A model generated the notes under the pieces. The model made no database searches and was not told where the DNA came from. It saw nothing but the letters and a program-made list of their open reading frames with translations. DNA of 64,000 nt, from contig JAJEKV010000004.1 of NCBI GenBank assembly GCA_021234155.1, positions 26,207,831-26,271,830 on the forward strand, written 5' to 3'. Shown in pieces: positions 11,824 through 22,990 of the stretch; position 1 is the first letter of the stretch, and every line of letters starts with the position of its first letter. The DNA is from Isoetes taiwanensis (Eukaryota > Streptophyta > Lycopodiopsida > Isoetales > Isoetaceae). A program made the translations under genes and the position numbers.

Positions 11824-13028
11824 CTATCCATTCTTTTTCTCTATCTCTTCTTCTCTCACTCACTCTCTCTTCATTCTCTATTACTATCAAATAGAAAAAG
11901 AAAGAAAACACAGTCTCAACCTCATATAACGGTGAGGGTATTAGAATGAATTCTTTAACAGAACTAAAAACTTTTTAGCATCGGAAAGGCCATTGAAGAA
12001 AATACTAAAAAGCTTCCATCAACGAAAGAAATACAAGAACTAGAATTTATACCGGTTAGATATTTAGATATACCAACAATATGCTCCAAGTTGCCAAAAC
12101 TCACTTTCTCCCTAACAAATTGTCTCTTGTTCGGGGCAATTCAAAAATTACGTAGTTGAGTAGAACAAATATTAAATCGAATAAGGAATGCATTTTTTTA
12201 AGTGACATATATGGTTCTAAATATAGCTAATATATCAGATGAAACAAAATTACAAAACATATACAGAGTCCTAGCTACTGAACATTATAAGATAATATTA
12301 TAGTAAATGTCGAGGTCAAATGGCTTTATATGGAGAAAATAGACCACACTATTGGAGAGATCTTGTTGCTGATTTTCAATGCTAGATATAATATGCATTG
12401 CCTTAGACTCGCACCCCTAGGTATTCTCTACCTACTACCTATGTCAGTTTCAGGTACAGGTTCCTACTTATTAGACCAGTAAAAGGTTTTCAAGCAATAT
12501 CTAATTCCAGCTGTTTTATGAACATCTTTAGTCTAAATAAAATGATGTGATATCAGCTACATAGAGGATTTTATTTTAATATTTTTCATAACATGAGATA
12601 AAATTATTAGTGAATATTGATGGTTTTAAGTCATATATATATAACCTTTATTTCCTCCTTTCGTTATATATCTTATCAGCAATTAAATTTCATTGGGAAA
12701 CAACTAATATTTCAAAATTATATGCAAGAAAATTCTAAAGAAAAACTTATTGGTTAACAAATATTATGATTTCAATTATTTAAGTGCTCATCATATCTAA
12801 AACCATGATGATATTTATTAAATCCTTACATACGACCTCATAATCTTAAGATCCAATTTTTTTCTTATTGTATTTTATTATATAATAGTGAGTTTTATTA
12901 TTATGAATATTTTAATCGCAATGCTAAATGGGGTTTTTTTATGGGGATATTAAACTTTAATATCTAGCACAATAACAGGTTCCAGGGGGGTTTGATATGA
13001 ATGCCTAAATCACCATCCCTGAGACCAT

Positions 13029-13510
13029 GCTTCATAGTCGGGGAACAAGCTTGTAGCTATTGCATCAATTCGCACGGGGTCCCACAGCCATCTGAGACAG
13101 TGGAGATGGGAGCGGTGCGCAATTACATGGCGAAGCGAGACTATGTGCTTTGCGCCATGTGTTATTGAAGATGAAAGCCATACTCTTAAGTTGCCCCACT
13201 TTTGAGATAGTCCGGGAATCATTTTTGACCTTAGCATTCCATTCCACGCTTCCACAACTTCTCGAGCACCATCCGTTGCATGACTTGGCATTATACATAC
13301 TTGAGGTTCTAGATAAAACGCAATTATCGAGCCCTCAGTAGTCATTATCTCTGTTTGTCTAGTATCATCATTACTGCAAAGGTTTTCCCCTTGAAAACCT
13401 TTCTAGGCAGGGGTTTTTTAATCCTAGTAGTAATGATTGTACCAGCCCATTGTATGGGTCCCATGACCTATTGGTCTCCGTGGACGTTAAAAAAACTATT
13501 CTATTCTATT
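13029..13510 (+). mobile_element. Nested TTCTA-tail LINE insertion (copy H)
   Basis: A 482-base LINE 3' end with the family hairpin (CCCCTTGAAAACC near 13389, GGGGTTTTTTAATCC near 13413), the GGTCTCCGTGGACG box and a short TTCTA tail. It sits in the right duplicate between GAGACCAT and CCCTAAAACAATTG. The left duplicate at 8750-8770 and the distant relative at 18665-18690 are uninterrupted here. Comparison shows no target duplication; instead nine bases (AGACCTTAT, 8758-8766) are missing at the insertion point. Confidence 0.8.
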
Positions 13511-14129
13511 CCCTAAAACAATTGAATGGGTTACTATTAACGAGTAGTCCCATGATGGACCAGAAACGGTCTATTTGCAATGTTCACTCAGAAACTCATA
13601 TAAAATCAATGGCACAACTATTCGAACCCTTCCTAGGAGTTCATATATGGCAGTCATAAACCACTAGAAAAATACCTAAAAATATATATATTTTCGTTTT
13701 TGTAAGTTATGCTCTAGCAAACTCAAGGGGGTCAAGTATAAAAAAAGCTCCATGTTTACATAAACTCAAATTGTCTCGACAAAAAGATTTTTTGAATGTT
13801 TTTATTACCATGATATTTTTCTACATGAGATAGAGAAAAAGATACAAAAAACCACATGTCAATCCAAAGTCTATAAAGAAAGATAGGGCCATTCAAACAA
13901 GTTAACGTCAGAATTGTTTTCTGCCTCCTTAGAACCAATTATGGTTCCCGGAAGGCAATTGTGGTTTAAATACTACAATTTTTATAAAAAATGAATCTTG
14001 AGCTAATATTTGACATATAAGCAATTGACAAGTTCCTCCATCCCATATAAATGTTGGTTGGCCTTGAATTTAATGTTTGGACTTTCACTTTTGATCTCAA
14101 TTTTAGGGAACTTGTAATAAGGACTAATA

Positions 14130-14385
14130 TTTTTTTTTGAAGGACGTCAAACTTTATTCAATATCCCAAGAAAGTACATGTATAATTGCAGAGGCAGGAA
14201 TAAAATCTCAACAGACAAATATAATCCACGACGATATACCCAAAAATTCCTCAAAATTCAAGTGCTTCTTGTCAAGTGCAAGCTGCGAACATAGGTACAC
14301 TTTTATCAATCTATTTTGTGCCTCATAAAGAACTAATATTGCTCCATATAGAGCAAAAATTACTCTATGTTGTCCTTCAATGCAA
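14130..14385 (-). mobile_element. L1-type LINE 3' end fragment, duplicate
   Basis: Paralogue of 9381-9658 with the same AATAAA-like signal and T run (poly(A) on the minus strand) at 14130-14138. It lacks about 30 bases found at 9480-9510 of the other copy. Confidence 0.45.
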
Positions 14386-16282
14386 GAATAAGCTCATTAA
14401 AAACACCAAAGACGTGTTCACAAGAAATCAAGAAAGTTTTTTGTACCTAAGCCCATTATTGGTCCATAGGTACTTTCTTATGTTAATCGATCTAAAGTTG
14501 AATATTGGGCTATGAATAGCTTTTGAGCTACTTTAGTAATTAAAAATATTTGTTGCTCATATCCCTGAGAGTTGAATTGAACTTTAATATATCAACTTCT
14601 GATATGTCTTTTATGTTTATTCTAGATTTATGCATTGTAATTTGACTTTGAAAAATCTCATTCTCAAAAAAATGTCCCATGTCATGAAATCAATGGAAAA
14701 AAGATTAAAGAAAAATATGAAAGTTTATGACTATAAAAAATCAAGTTAGACTGCTATGTGCAGTTCCACATGCAGACCATTATTGGTCTACAGGACTGGA
14801 AGTTTAAAAATTAATAGAGGCAAGGTCTTCAGCAAATTTGATCTCAGCTTTGGAATATAGTTTACATGTACATTTCTTTAAAGGATAAAATGGTTACGCA
14901 AACTTGTATAATTTGAGCGCAATGTTTAAGCACAATAAGCTGTGAAGTTATGGGGTACTTATTCACCAATTGAATCTATTCTATTCTATTCTTTCAAAAA
15001 TTATATTATTGATAGTAAGAAACCATGATATCATTATATGGGACAAAATGGATAGAGTTAGCGAGAGATATAAGCTCTATACAGTTGGTCTAGTTATGGA
15101 TCATAGTTATATTTGTAACTTTTCAAATAATATTTTATTTCAATACAAAAATAGAAAATTATACTGCAAAGAAAGGTCCGCATTTATGAAAAATATCATG
15201 TACATGAAAGATGACCTAAACTCCAATGCTTTGTATCAGCAACCGATATATCAGTTTTATGCTAGTAAGAAATAACTATGTTTCTCCATATTTTTTTGCA
15301 AGAGGGTCACACAACCTACATAGGGGACCTATATATATGTGCCTTGTCATATTTTGAACCATTTAAAAGGCTTGTTTGGAGAATGTAACGTGTTCTCTGC
15401 AAAGCTGAGAGAGATGCACCAAAGGTTATATGGTCTAATTATTGATTCTCATAGTTAAGTTTCACGATCTTAACTTTCATTCATCGATAAACATCACTAG
15501 CTACGTAAACGTTGAGTCTTCAGCCTATATTTTTGGAATTAATCTAAAATTTTAACTTCTAATATGTTAATCTTGTGGCTATACATCATCTTTCGATCTA
15601 GTTAATCGCATGGTTTAATCCTAATTATACTATATAAAAGTTAATAAGGTAATTTTCTATGTAGATATAAGTAGAATGCATCATTCATTACCCGGGTGAT
15701 ACTTATAGATGGTGATTTTGGAGCATTTTAACACATAATTTTGCCCTAGATTCTGGAAACTTATGAACACTCTAAAAAGGCAAGAGATCGTACTTCATAT
15801 AGTTAACAACTCATGGCCACAAGAATTAAGCCAAAACTTATAATTATAAGAGAGAGAGAGAGAGAGAGGGCTATAATTCTTAAACCACAAGTAGCTTTTT
15901 TGAACAAAATAGGGTTTGGCGGCCTCCACAGATATTAGATGATAGCAATGAAAGTTGAAAACATACTAATCAATGTATTCTATCATATATAGACAAATAC
16001 TTCCAATTTTAGCAAGGTGTAGGCTGTTTTTGCTAGGTAGATTCAAGAATGTAGTTTTGAACTATTGCAAAAATTGGCAAATTCTCTAACCTTTGAGCAA
16101 TCACCACAACATATAGGTGAGTTCATTGGTCTTGAAATTCTCAAAGATCATAATTAAGTAAAGACTGAAATGGTGGCAATAAATTGTGAAATTGAAACTT
16201 CTATTCTCAGATTATATGAATTTAAGTGGTAGTGGGTCAATTGGACCAATTCTGGTCCATGGATCAGGAATGGTCCCTGGAG
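14386..16282. other. AT-rich intergenic stretch
   Basis: No gene recognised. A short TATTCTATTCTATTC remnant at 14976-14992 may be the tail of a lost LINE copy. An AG dinucleotide microsatellite of about ten units lies at 15849-15868. A 101-codon open reading at 14970-15275 has AT-driven composition and no recognisable motif. Confidence 0.6.
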
Positions 16283-16292
16283 CCACTTGAGT
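16283..16292. repeat. Target-site duplication, tail side of LINE copy G
   Basis: CCACTTGAGT here is repeated exactly at 18336-18345 on the other side of the reverse-strand LINE. Confidence 0.85.
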
Positions 16293-18335
16293 GTTAAATA
16301 GAATAGAATAGAATAGAATTTTTATCGTCCACGGAGACCAATTGGCCTATGGGATCCAAGCAGCAAGCGTATTACTGCTCGGGTTAAAAAACCCCCTCCC
16401 CGCCCTAGAGGGTTGTTTAAGGAAAAATTGTGACAGGAATAGGCTTGCTGTCAAACTGTATAGATATAAAAACAGATACAAATATAGACAGAAATATATA
16501 CATGCATCAGGTGAGTGCCTGAGGGCCAAGCTGATCTCGGCGATCCATGATCTCTTGAATGTATGAGCCCAGCCTCCGTACCGAGTTCGTGCTCAGTATC
16601 TCATGTAGGGGCTGATTAGGATGAACCAGCTCAGCATAGCATGTCGAGATGTCATCATATGCTGGGCAACTCTAAAGGGTGTGGCATTCATCTTCCATAG
16701 CTCCAACCTGGCAGCATTGACAAAGCCTCTCCTGACGCGGCTCTCCAACCCATCTCCCTGTCTCAATTCGGAGATGGTGGGCACCTGTGTGGATAGAGGC
16801 AATGGATCTCCGTTTTTTCATGGGTAGATGAGTGCGCAGGTAGCATTGCGGGCCCCGCTCCAATCTGGGATTTATGTGGCGTTGATAATGTGCCGTCTTG
16901 ACCTGTTCAAGGGTGCTGGCATTCCATAGCTTACTGAGGAAGCATGTGCCAATGTACTGTCTAAGACTGCAGCGGTCTACCTCTGTTTGCACTCGACACA
17001 CATGTGCTCCTGCACATTCCATCTGGCCGGCCACTATGCTCTCTTTTCCCGCCAGCAGGCTTTTAGGCGTTGAGGCCCCATTGCCATAGTGTAAGCAAGG
17101 TGAGGGAGATGAATATCGTCCATGCTGACCACCTTCTGGAAGTAGACGATGTGTTTGTCAAGGGCTCCTCTTTGCAGAGGCAAGAAACCTGTTTCTTGCA
17201 ACAGTATCTGGTATGGGACTGTGGACTTCACCCCCAGGGTTCGTGCCAAGAAAGCTTTCTGCACCTGCTCCAAGTCGTTCCAAGTGGCGAGGGAAATCAC
17301 TGGGTCCCAGACCTCGACCCCGTACAAAAGCACAGGTTCTATTAGCACCCTGAATAGGTGCGATTGGTGGGCCCAATCATACAGCTCCACCTTGTGGCTA
17401 TTGTTCTCCATTGCATAGAGGGCCTTCCAACCTGCTGCGGCTCGCAGCCGGATGGAATTGTCTTAGTTCATGGCCGACAGGAACTCCACCCCCAAATATT
17501 TGTAAGCGGACACCACTTCAATATTTTGGCCACGATAAGTGAGGATTGGAGGCGATGGCTGGCGTGCGGATGATATCAGAACCACCTTGGTTTTGGCTAA
17601 GTTGACGCGCATATCAGTCACCTGGCAAAATATATCCAGGGCATCGAGATGGCGTTGCATGTCTGCCCGAGTGTGTGCCAGGAGGTCCACATCGTCAACA
17701 TAGATTAGCTGCCTGATGATCTGGTATAAGAGGTGGGTCCCAGTGCCTCCATTATCAGCAAGCCAGCTCTCCAGCTGATCAATATACAGGCCAAATAGTG
17801 TGGGGGAGAGAGGGCACCCTTGACGGACCCCGATACTGCTCTCGAATGGTCGGCCTGCTAGTTGCAGCCGGCCGGTGCATGTCTCATATAACCTGTACAC
17901 CGCGTTCCGCAGTTCGGCAGGGACCTTTAGCTGCTGCAATCTTGCCCATAGCTTTTCCCGAGGCACCGTGTTAAAAGCCTTGGCGAAGTCTACGAAGCAG
18001 CAATACAGATCCTGCCGACGGTTCCTGCTGTACTAAACCAGAGCCCTCAGTGTGAAGATATGATCTATGGTGGAGTGCCTCGGCCTGAATCCTGCCTGAG
18101 TGGGTGCCCGTACTTCTACTGTATCTGCCCATCCTGTCAACTGCCGCTCGAGGATACTAGCGAGGAGCTTTGCAAACACTGAGCTGATCATGATGGTCCA
18201 GTAATTGGCCGGGCAATGCGGGTCTCCTGCCTTGTAGATTGGGACGACCCTGCTAGTGGTCCATTGCGGGGGAAAACCTTCCCCTAATGCCTTGTTGAAC
18301 ATGTCCGTCAGTACCGGTGCTATGGGTGGCCTTGC
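16293..18335 (-). mobile_element. TTCTA-tail LINE, youngest-looking copy (copy G), 5'-truncated
   Basis: Reverse-strand copy, 2.04 kb, bounded by a perfect 10-bp duplication. Read on the minus strand it runs from the reverse transcriptase (about 18300), through the C-terminal region (17411-17034, then to 16672), to the 3' UTR and a tail seen on the plus strand as AATAG repeats at 16298-16318. The endonuclease and 5' part are missing, as expected from incomplete reverse transcription. Long open pieces and few stops make this the least decayed member here and the best reference for the family. Confidence 0.85.
16672..18302 (-). pseudogene. LINE reverse transcriptase and C-terminal region (copy G)
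   Basis: Open pieces at 18302-18033, 17966-17463, 17411-17034 and 17034-16672 form one polyprotein interrupted by few breaks (stops near 18032 and 17463). Motifs in order: FNKALGEGFPPQWTTSRVVP, GFRPRHSTIDHIFTLRALV, MPREKLWARLQQL, GVRQGCPLSPTLFGLYIDQL, and the catalytic box YVDD (17691-17702), valine replacing the alanine of copy B. Then come YLGVEF, LLYGVEVWDPVIS, the VQKAFLARTLGVKSTVPY domain and CWREKRA. The role in a live element is target-primed reverse transcription. Truncation upstream of the RT finger region makes this copy incompetent. Confidence 0.85.
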
Positions 18336-18345
18336 CCACTTGAGT
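18336..18345. repeat. Target-site duplication, 5' side of LINE copy G
   Basis: Second copy of CCACTTGAGT; marks the exact truncated 5' end of the element at 18335. Confidence 0.85.
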
Positions 18346-19392
18346 AAAGAAAAAACATAGATTCAATAGAAAAAATAAGCATGTTAGCTCGCTAGTTGCA
18401 TTAGTAAAAGCATTCTTATTAGGATATTGGTGAATAATTTTGGTAGAGCTTCAAGTCTCTGTATTTCATATTCTAAAACCTTAGGCGAAATTGTATTTCA
18501 TATTTCAAAATCATAGGTGCCCCCACTCATAAACGACCATATTCGAGAGTTGCATAGCTGTCCCAACATATAATCTGGAGCATAGGATGGATGGATCCGA
18601 GGACCGAGAATAGTCCCAGTGGGGGTTCTAGAGGGTTTGATATAGATGCCTAAATCATCATCCCTGCGACCGTAGATCTTACCCCTGAAACAATTGAATG
18701 GGTTATTATTATATAAAAAAAACATAGATTCAATAGAAAGAAAAAAAAAAAAAAGATTTGGGGCGTAGGATGGACGGATCAGATGATCGAGGTAGTCCAA
18801 GGTGCAAGGGGTAATGGTTTGTGTTGTAAACTTTATTTTGGCCTCTTAGGGCCCTTGAGAAAAAGTTAGCACGTCATAAAAACGACAAGAGAATTTGGCA
18901 ACAAAAACAAAAACAAAAACTAAATTGTGAATATTATACGAGAAGGGCAATTGACAAAAGAACAAAACAAATGTATGTGAATATTATGAAGAAGAAACTC
19001 AATATGTGAAATATACATATAGAACTATTATAGAGCTTTTACAGTAGAGAAAAAAAAACCGGCTTGACAAGATATAAATATATAAATTGCATTTAGAATT
19101 AGCAAGAACTATTAGATTTGGATGGCCAGATGGCACATGGCACAAGAGACAAGTAAATAAGAAGACACTAGATCCAGTCGTAGTCCATGATCCTAGTGCA
19201 CCACATGATTCACATCTTCTCAAGTATATGCCTATAGGTTCAACTGTGTAGATGGAACAATTGGAATAATAATGCCATCATTCACTTATCTTGGGATTAT
19301 GTATGTTATGTATGTGGAAAGCCAGGTTTTTCATCTTGCTCGACACAGTTTCATTTGATCTATTTAGTAGATCTGATCGAGTCAGGCTTGAT
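18346..19392. other. Intergenic stretch with dispersed repeat
   Basis: AT-rich. 18600-18705 resembles 8680-8790 (TTTGATATAGATGCCTAAAT, then CCTGAAACAATTGAATGGGT), and AAACATAGATTCAATAGAAA occurs twice, at 18353 and 18720. No gene seen. Confidence 0.55.
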
Positions 19393-19480
19393 GTTTTTTT
19401 TTTCTTGAAGGACATCATTTTATTATCATCATATTATGAGTATATTCTACATCATATTCTACATATCACATATTCTACCA
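19393..19480 (-). mobile_element. Short L1-type 3' end
   Basis: On the minus strand AATAAAATGATGTCCTTCAA is followed by GAAAAAAAAAA, the same 3' signature as the fragments at 9381 and 14130. Only the terminal part is recognisable; the upstream limit is uncertain. Confidence 0.4.
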
Positions 19481-19642
19481 ATCCATTACCTAGGCACGAT
19501 ATGCTAGGAGCTGCTTTGCATGTGATTATCTAGTACACTAGAAACGTGTGCCCGACGATGCCAGACATTAGTTGGATACGTGAAATGGGTAGATACAATA
19601 GAGTGCATAAGTTGAATGAAATGTAATGGAGTGTCTAGAGTA

Positions 19643-19964
19643 GGGTGAAAGCATGCTAGGGTGTACCATCTAAAGTACTTTTTAGGGAGTGCGAAACTAC
19701 CCAGAAAAGTACCCAGCACTGGGTACTGGGAACTTGCATAAATGCTGCAATAAATAATAAGTTTGAGAGTTAATCCATTTATATTAGTCTCTAATAGTAT
19801 TGTAATCCTGTAATACTATAGATTGACATGTTATTGACCTTCAATTCAAAAAATTTCGATTGATTTTAATGGAAAGAAAAAACAGAAAGTACCAGTTTTA
19901 AAAGTACCCAGTGTAGGTACTTTTGAGGGTTCCAAAAGTGGTACACCGTAGCATGCTTTTACCC
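19643..19964. mobile_element. MITE with 26-bp terminal inverted repeats and 4-bp TSD (member 1)
   Basis: A 322-base element whose ends begin GGGTGAAAGCATG and, in reverse complement, GGGTAAAAGCATG. The inverted repeats match at 24 of 26 positions. AGTA flanks both ends (19639-19642 and 19965-19968). The interior has several GTAC palindromes near each end and no coding capacity, so it must depend on a transposase from elsewhere. A second member is inserted in the L1 at 43032. The 4-bp duplication excludes the usual Mariner (TA), Harbinger (3 bp), hAT (8 bp) and Mutator (9-11 bp) assignments. Confidence 0.85.
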
Positions 19965-19968
19965 AGTA

Positions 19969-21449
19969 GCCCTCATGTTTCCTGAAGCCCCTCTCTCTGC
20001 TCAATATCGCAAGGTTCACCAGCAGGGTCTTCCATCTGCTCCTCTGGCGCTCCATGTTCCTAGATCAACTCCCATCTCAATGGATGTCTCTCACACCCCT
20101 GTGACTGCCCCTCCCCCTCTCCCCCCGCTCCAACTCGTCCAATTGCAGCTCCCGCACCTCAGTCTCTGGATCACCAAATGTTAAGACTTGGCTGAGATTT
20201 AGAGATCATAAGAGCAAATTGAAGAGGCTTGTGGATAGTACATGGACATTGATCGGCGTGGCAGCAACCCACCACCGAAACATCCGCCGGCTCTTTGTCA
20301 ACCATGAAAATCAGCTTGAGGGATCTAACTCCTCTGTGTCCCAGCCCTCAGTTCCTGCTTTATGTAGCTCTGCTCCTCCCATTGCATCCCACCGTGGTTG
20401 CTTTGATCTGCTTCAGTGGACTGATATGGTTGATGAGGTTATTGCCATGCCAGATGCCCAGGAGACAACCTCAATGTGACGTTCCACGTATTTATATGGT
20501 ATATGTATAAATACTTTGATACGTCACCATATGCATTTTAGGGCCATTATGGATTAAATTAAAAGGGTTTAAGTTATCTATGTTAATATTCAACTAATTC
20601 AACTAATTAATAACTAACTGCCTAGCTAATTATTATTGATTAGTATAATTAGGCCATTAGGGTGAGGTCACCTAGACCAACTCGATTGGCCTAGGCTAGG
20701 GCTTCCAACCCCAATTTTGCCCCAAATCGATTTGAGAGGATTTGGTGAAGGAGGAGCTGCTTGTTCATCCCCAATCAAACCAACTACATGGAAACCTTGA
20801 GAGATAATGGCTCTAGCCAAGACACAGGTTTAGTACTTAGACAGCTTGAACTTCTAGCTAACCCTTGTATGTGTAGTTGTATGATTAATCTCTATTTCAA
20901 TGATGGATGTGTGTATGATGGTTGTTCTCTTTCTATAAGGGAGGGTAGAGACCTAAAGGCCATATAGCAGTAGAGATGCTCCTAGTTAGACCCCCTTAAA
21001 TCCTGTTAATTGTGGCCTATGCACGAGATCCCTCCTAGCTGGGGATGGTATGTTGTGGTCGAGCACCATAAGTAGAGGTAAAACCTTGCCTAGCGTGGCT
21101 ACAAGGCTCCTATAATGTGTTAGGCTTATAGTTGGCCACTGCTTGTAGGCTGGGTAGCACAACTGTAGCAAGGGAGACATATCAAAGCTTGCAAATATGA
21201 TTGGTCGACGTTTTAATGTCCTTATCACAACAGTTTATTCTGCTAGTGCAGGGTGGTGATAGCATGGATTCCTTCCTTGCCAGTCATCTTCACTCAGGCT
21301 GATTGTTTTGGTCGTTTGGCCCTAACTGTGTGACAGGAACATGGAGTTAAGTATGGTCTAATTAATCGTGCAAGCTTCTTCAGCGTGGAGTAGACCATCC
21401 TTCTTCCAATAATTCTTGCTTGTGAGCAATGTCCTAAAGATGAGAGTGT
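19969..21449. other. Intergenic stretch, no recognised gene
   Basis: Contains two proline- and serine-rich open readings (19975-20184 and 20219-20479) with coding-like base composition but no motif I recognise; they could be remnants of a transposon gag or of a host exon. 20985-21230 and the rest show nothing definite. Confidence 0.45.
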
Positions 21450-22130
21450 TAATCCTCATTAAGAGGGTCTACTGATATAGACTGAGACGGGGATGCACTA
21501 GAAGAAGGCGATGGTGCGGAAATAGCTTGAGAAGAAGGCACAAGGGCTGGTAATACTGGCGGATTAACTAGTGTAGAGGCAGATGAGGAAGAAGATGATA
21601 CAACACGACATTCAAGTGAAGTGGATGCTATATGACATGGGATAGGAGCAGTTGGGGAGGTAGAGGCAAAAGCATGCCTAGGCCTGTAAGTAACGAAAGC
21701 CTCAACATTGGGAAACATCTTAGCAAGCTCAGGTCCATTAAGCAGACGTAGTTTGTACATAAAAAAAAAAAAAAAAGTGGGCCACTTTTGACCACTAGTG
21801 AGTGAGGAATAGAAACATAAGTAGGAAGAGATACACAAATTCGAGGACCATTAAATAGAATGGACAAGATGCAAACCCAATCCATTGGCAATAGCAATCA
21901 TAAAGTCAGACACTTGCAATTCTAGTGGAAAATCCTCTAAGGCAAGCCAGGAAGGCATGCGCAATGCATCAGACTTACTTGGCAAGAATCCGGGAGAATA
22001 AAACTGATATAGAAGATAATGTCCCCAAAGAGGATCAACACCATGCTCCACAAGCCTGTCAACTGCAAGTGAAGAGTCAAACATAACCAGGAAGAAATTA
22101 TTATCTTTATCCAAAACGTTTAGAGACGCA
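21450..22130 (-). pseudogene. DUF4283-like ORF1/gag relic of a LINE
   Basis: Minus-strand readings 22114-21851 and 21897-21628 fit the plant LINE ORF1 pattern. DKDNNFFLVMFDSSLAVDRL corresponds to the ENxFLxxF stretch, MPSWLALEDFPLELQVSDFM to the WVRLPxLPLEYW stretch, and GPRICVSLPTYVSIPHSL to the ARICVEIDLxKPLP stretch. These normally form an RNA-binding domain followed by a zinc knuckle. The frame is broken at about 21850, and an A run at 21760-21776 (plus strand) disrupts the segment further. No reverse transcriptase is attached; the remainder of the element is absent. Confidence 0.5.
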
Positions 22131-22811
22131 TAATGAGGGAGACCCAGTCTCTCTCATCACGAATTGATCATTATTGAACATGCAGATGGATGTTTAAGAT
22201 TATAGAATGCAAAGCTGCAGAGCTTCTTTATTAAGCACGTGGAAATGTTGTTATAGGCTTGCCCTTAGACTTAAAAAAATACTCATAACTTGCCAATTAA
22301 TTTAGGATCCTACCAAAGTCTTTCCTATATTTGCGTGTCATTCCCACAGGAAAAAAAATAGTAGGAATACTCACCCAAAGACATTCTGGCACCCGATCCT
22401 AAACCTACTGGATTAACCTATAAAGAGCTGAATTGAATAGTATGAGAGCATTATGGAGAGCTCCAAAAAATCAGAAAATCAAAATACCTTGAGAATGGAA
22501 AGAGTTTTTAGTCTCGATGAAGAAAGCCGTCTAGAAGCTTTAATGCTAAAGAACAAGGATTTGCATTAGTTAGCCAACTATACATTTCTAATCTTCCCCA
22601 TTTTGACTACTCATCCCAAAGATATTCTATCAGCTTCATAGGTGAGAATGGCGCCCAAAGAATAGAATAGAATATAATAGATTATGCATTTATCTGTAAA
22701 AAATCAACGAATAAATAAATAGGCCCGCTGGCATTAGAAGATTCCCAAGGAAATATAAAATAAGAAAAGCTTGAGAGACATGAGAATGAGAAGAGGTCTT
22801 TGAGTACTCAA

Positions 22812-22990
22812 GATGGGTTTTTAAGGTCCCCATTACTAGACTGATGTTGGCCATGTTTGAATTCAAAATGGGTTTTTAAGGTCCCCATAGCCATGTTTGA
22901 ACTCAAAATGAGTTTTTAAGGTCCCATTACTAGACCGATATTGGCTATGTTTGAATCTGTGCAGTTTAGAGTCTAGCCACTAGACCATGC
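22812..22990 (-). repeat. tRNA-like (SINE-like) remnant with a triplicated 3' segment
   Basis: On the minus strand GGGGCATGGTCTAGTGGCTA carries an excellent pol III A box (TGGTCTAGTGG, complement of 22977-22987). About 25 bases downstream is a weak B-box-like GATTCAAAC. The following segment, with TTCAAACATGGCC and GGGGACCTTAAAAACCCAT, is present three times (plus-strand 22812-22867, 22868-22907, 22909-22960), the middle copy with an internal deletion. No A-rich end or target duplication was found, so the SINE call is tentative. Confidence 0.4.

Larger units (their letters stand above)
10209..14380 (+). repeat. Right unit of the direct segmental duplication
   Basis: Counterpart of 4951-9658, shorter because of two deletions and interrupted by LINE copy H (13029-13510). 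Similarity begins abruptly after the tail of copy D and stops inside an L1 3' fragment near 14380. Spacing between unit starts is about 5.26 kb, and 0.55 kb of other sequence separates the units. Confidence 0.85.

Noticed and set aside
14970-15275. 101-codon reading as a gene
   Set aside because: AT-driven composition rich in I, N, K and Y, starts in a TTCTA tail remnant, no motif.
16200-16282. Inverted repeat GTCAATTGGACCAATTCTGG next to LINE copy G as a MITE end
   Set aside because: Only a short local palindrome; no partner end or target duplication apart from that of the LINE.
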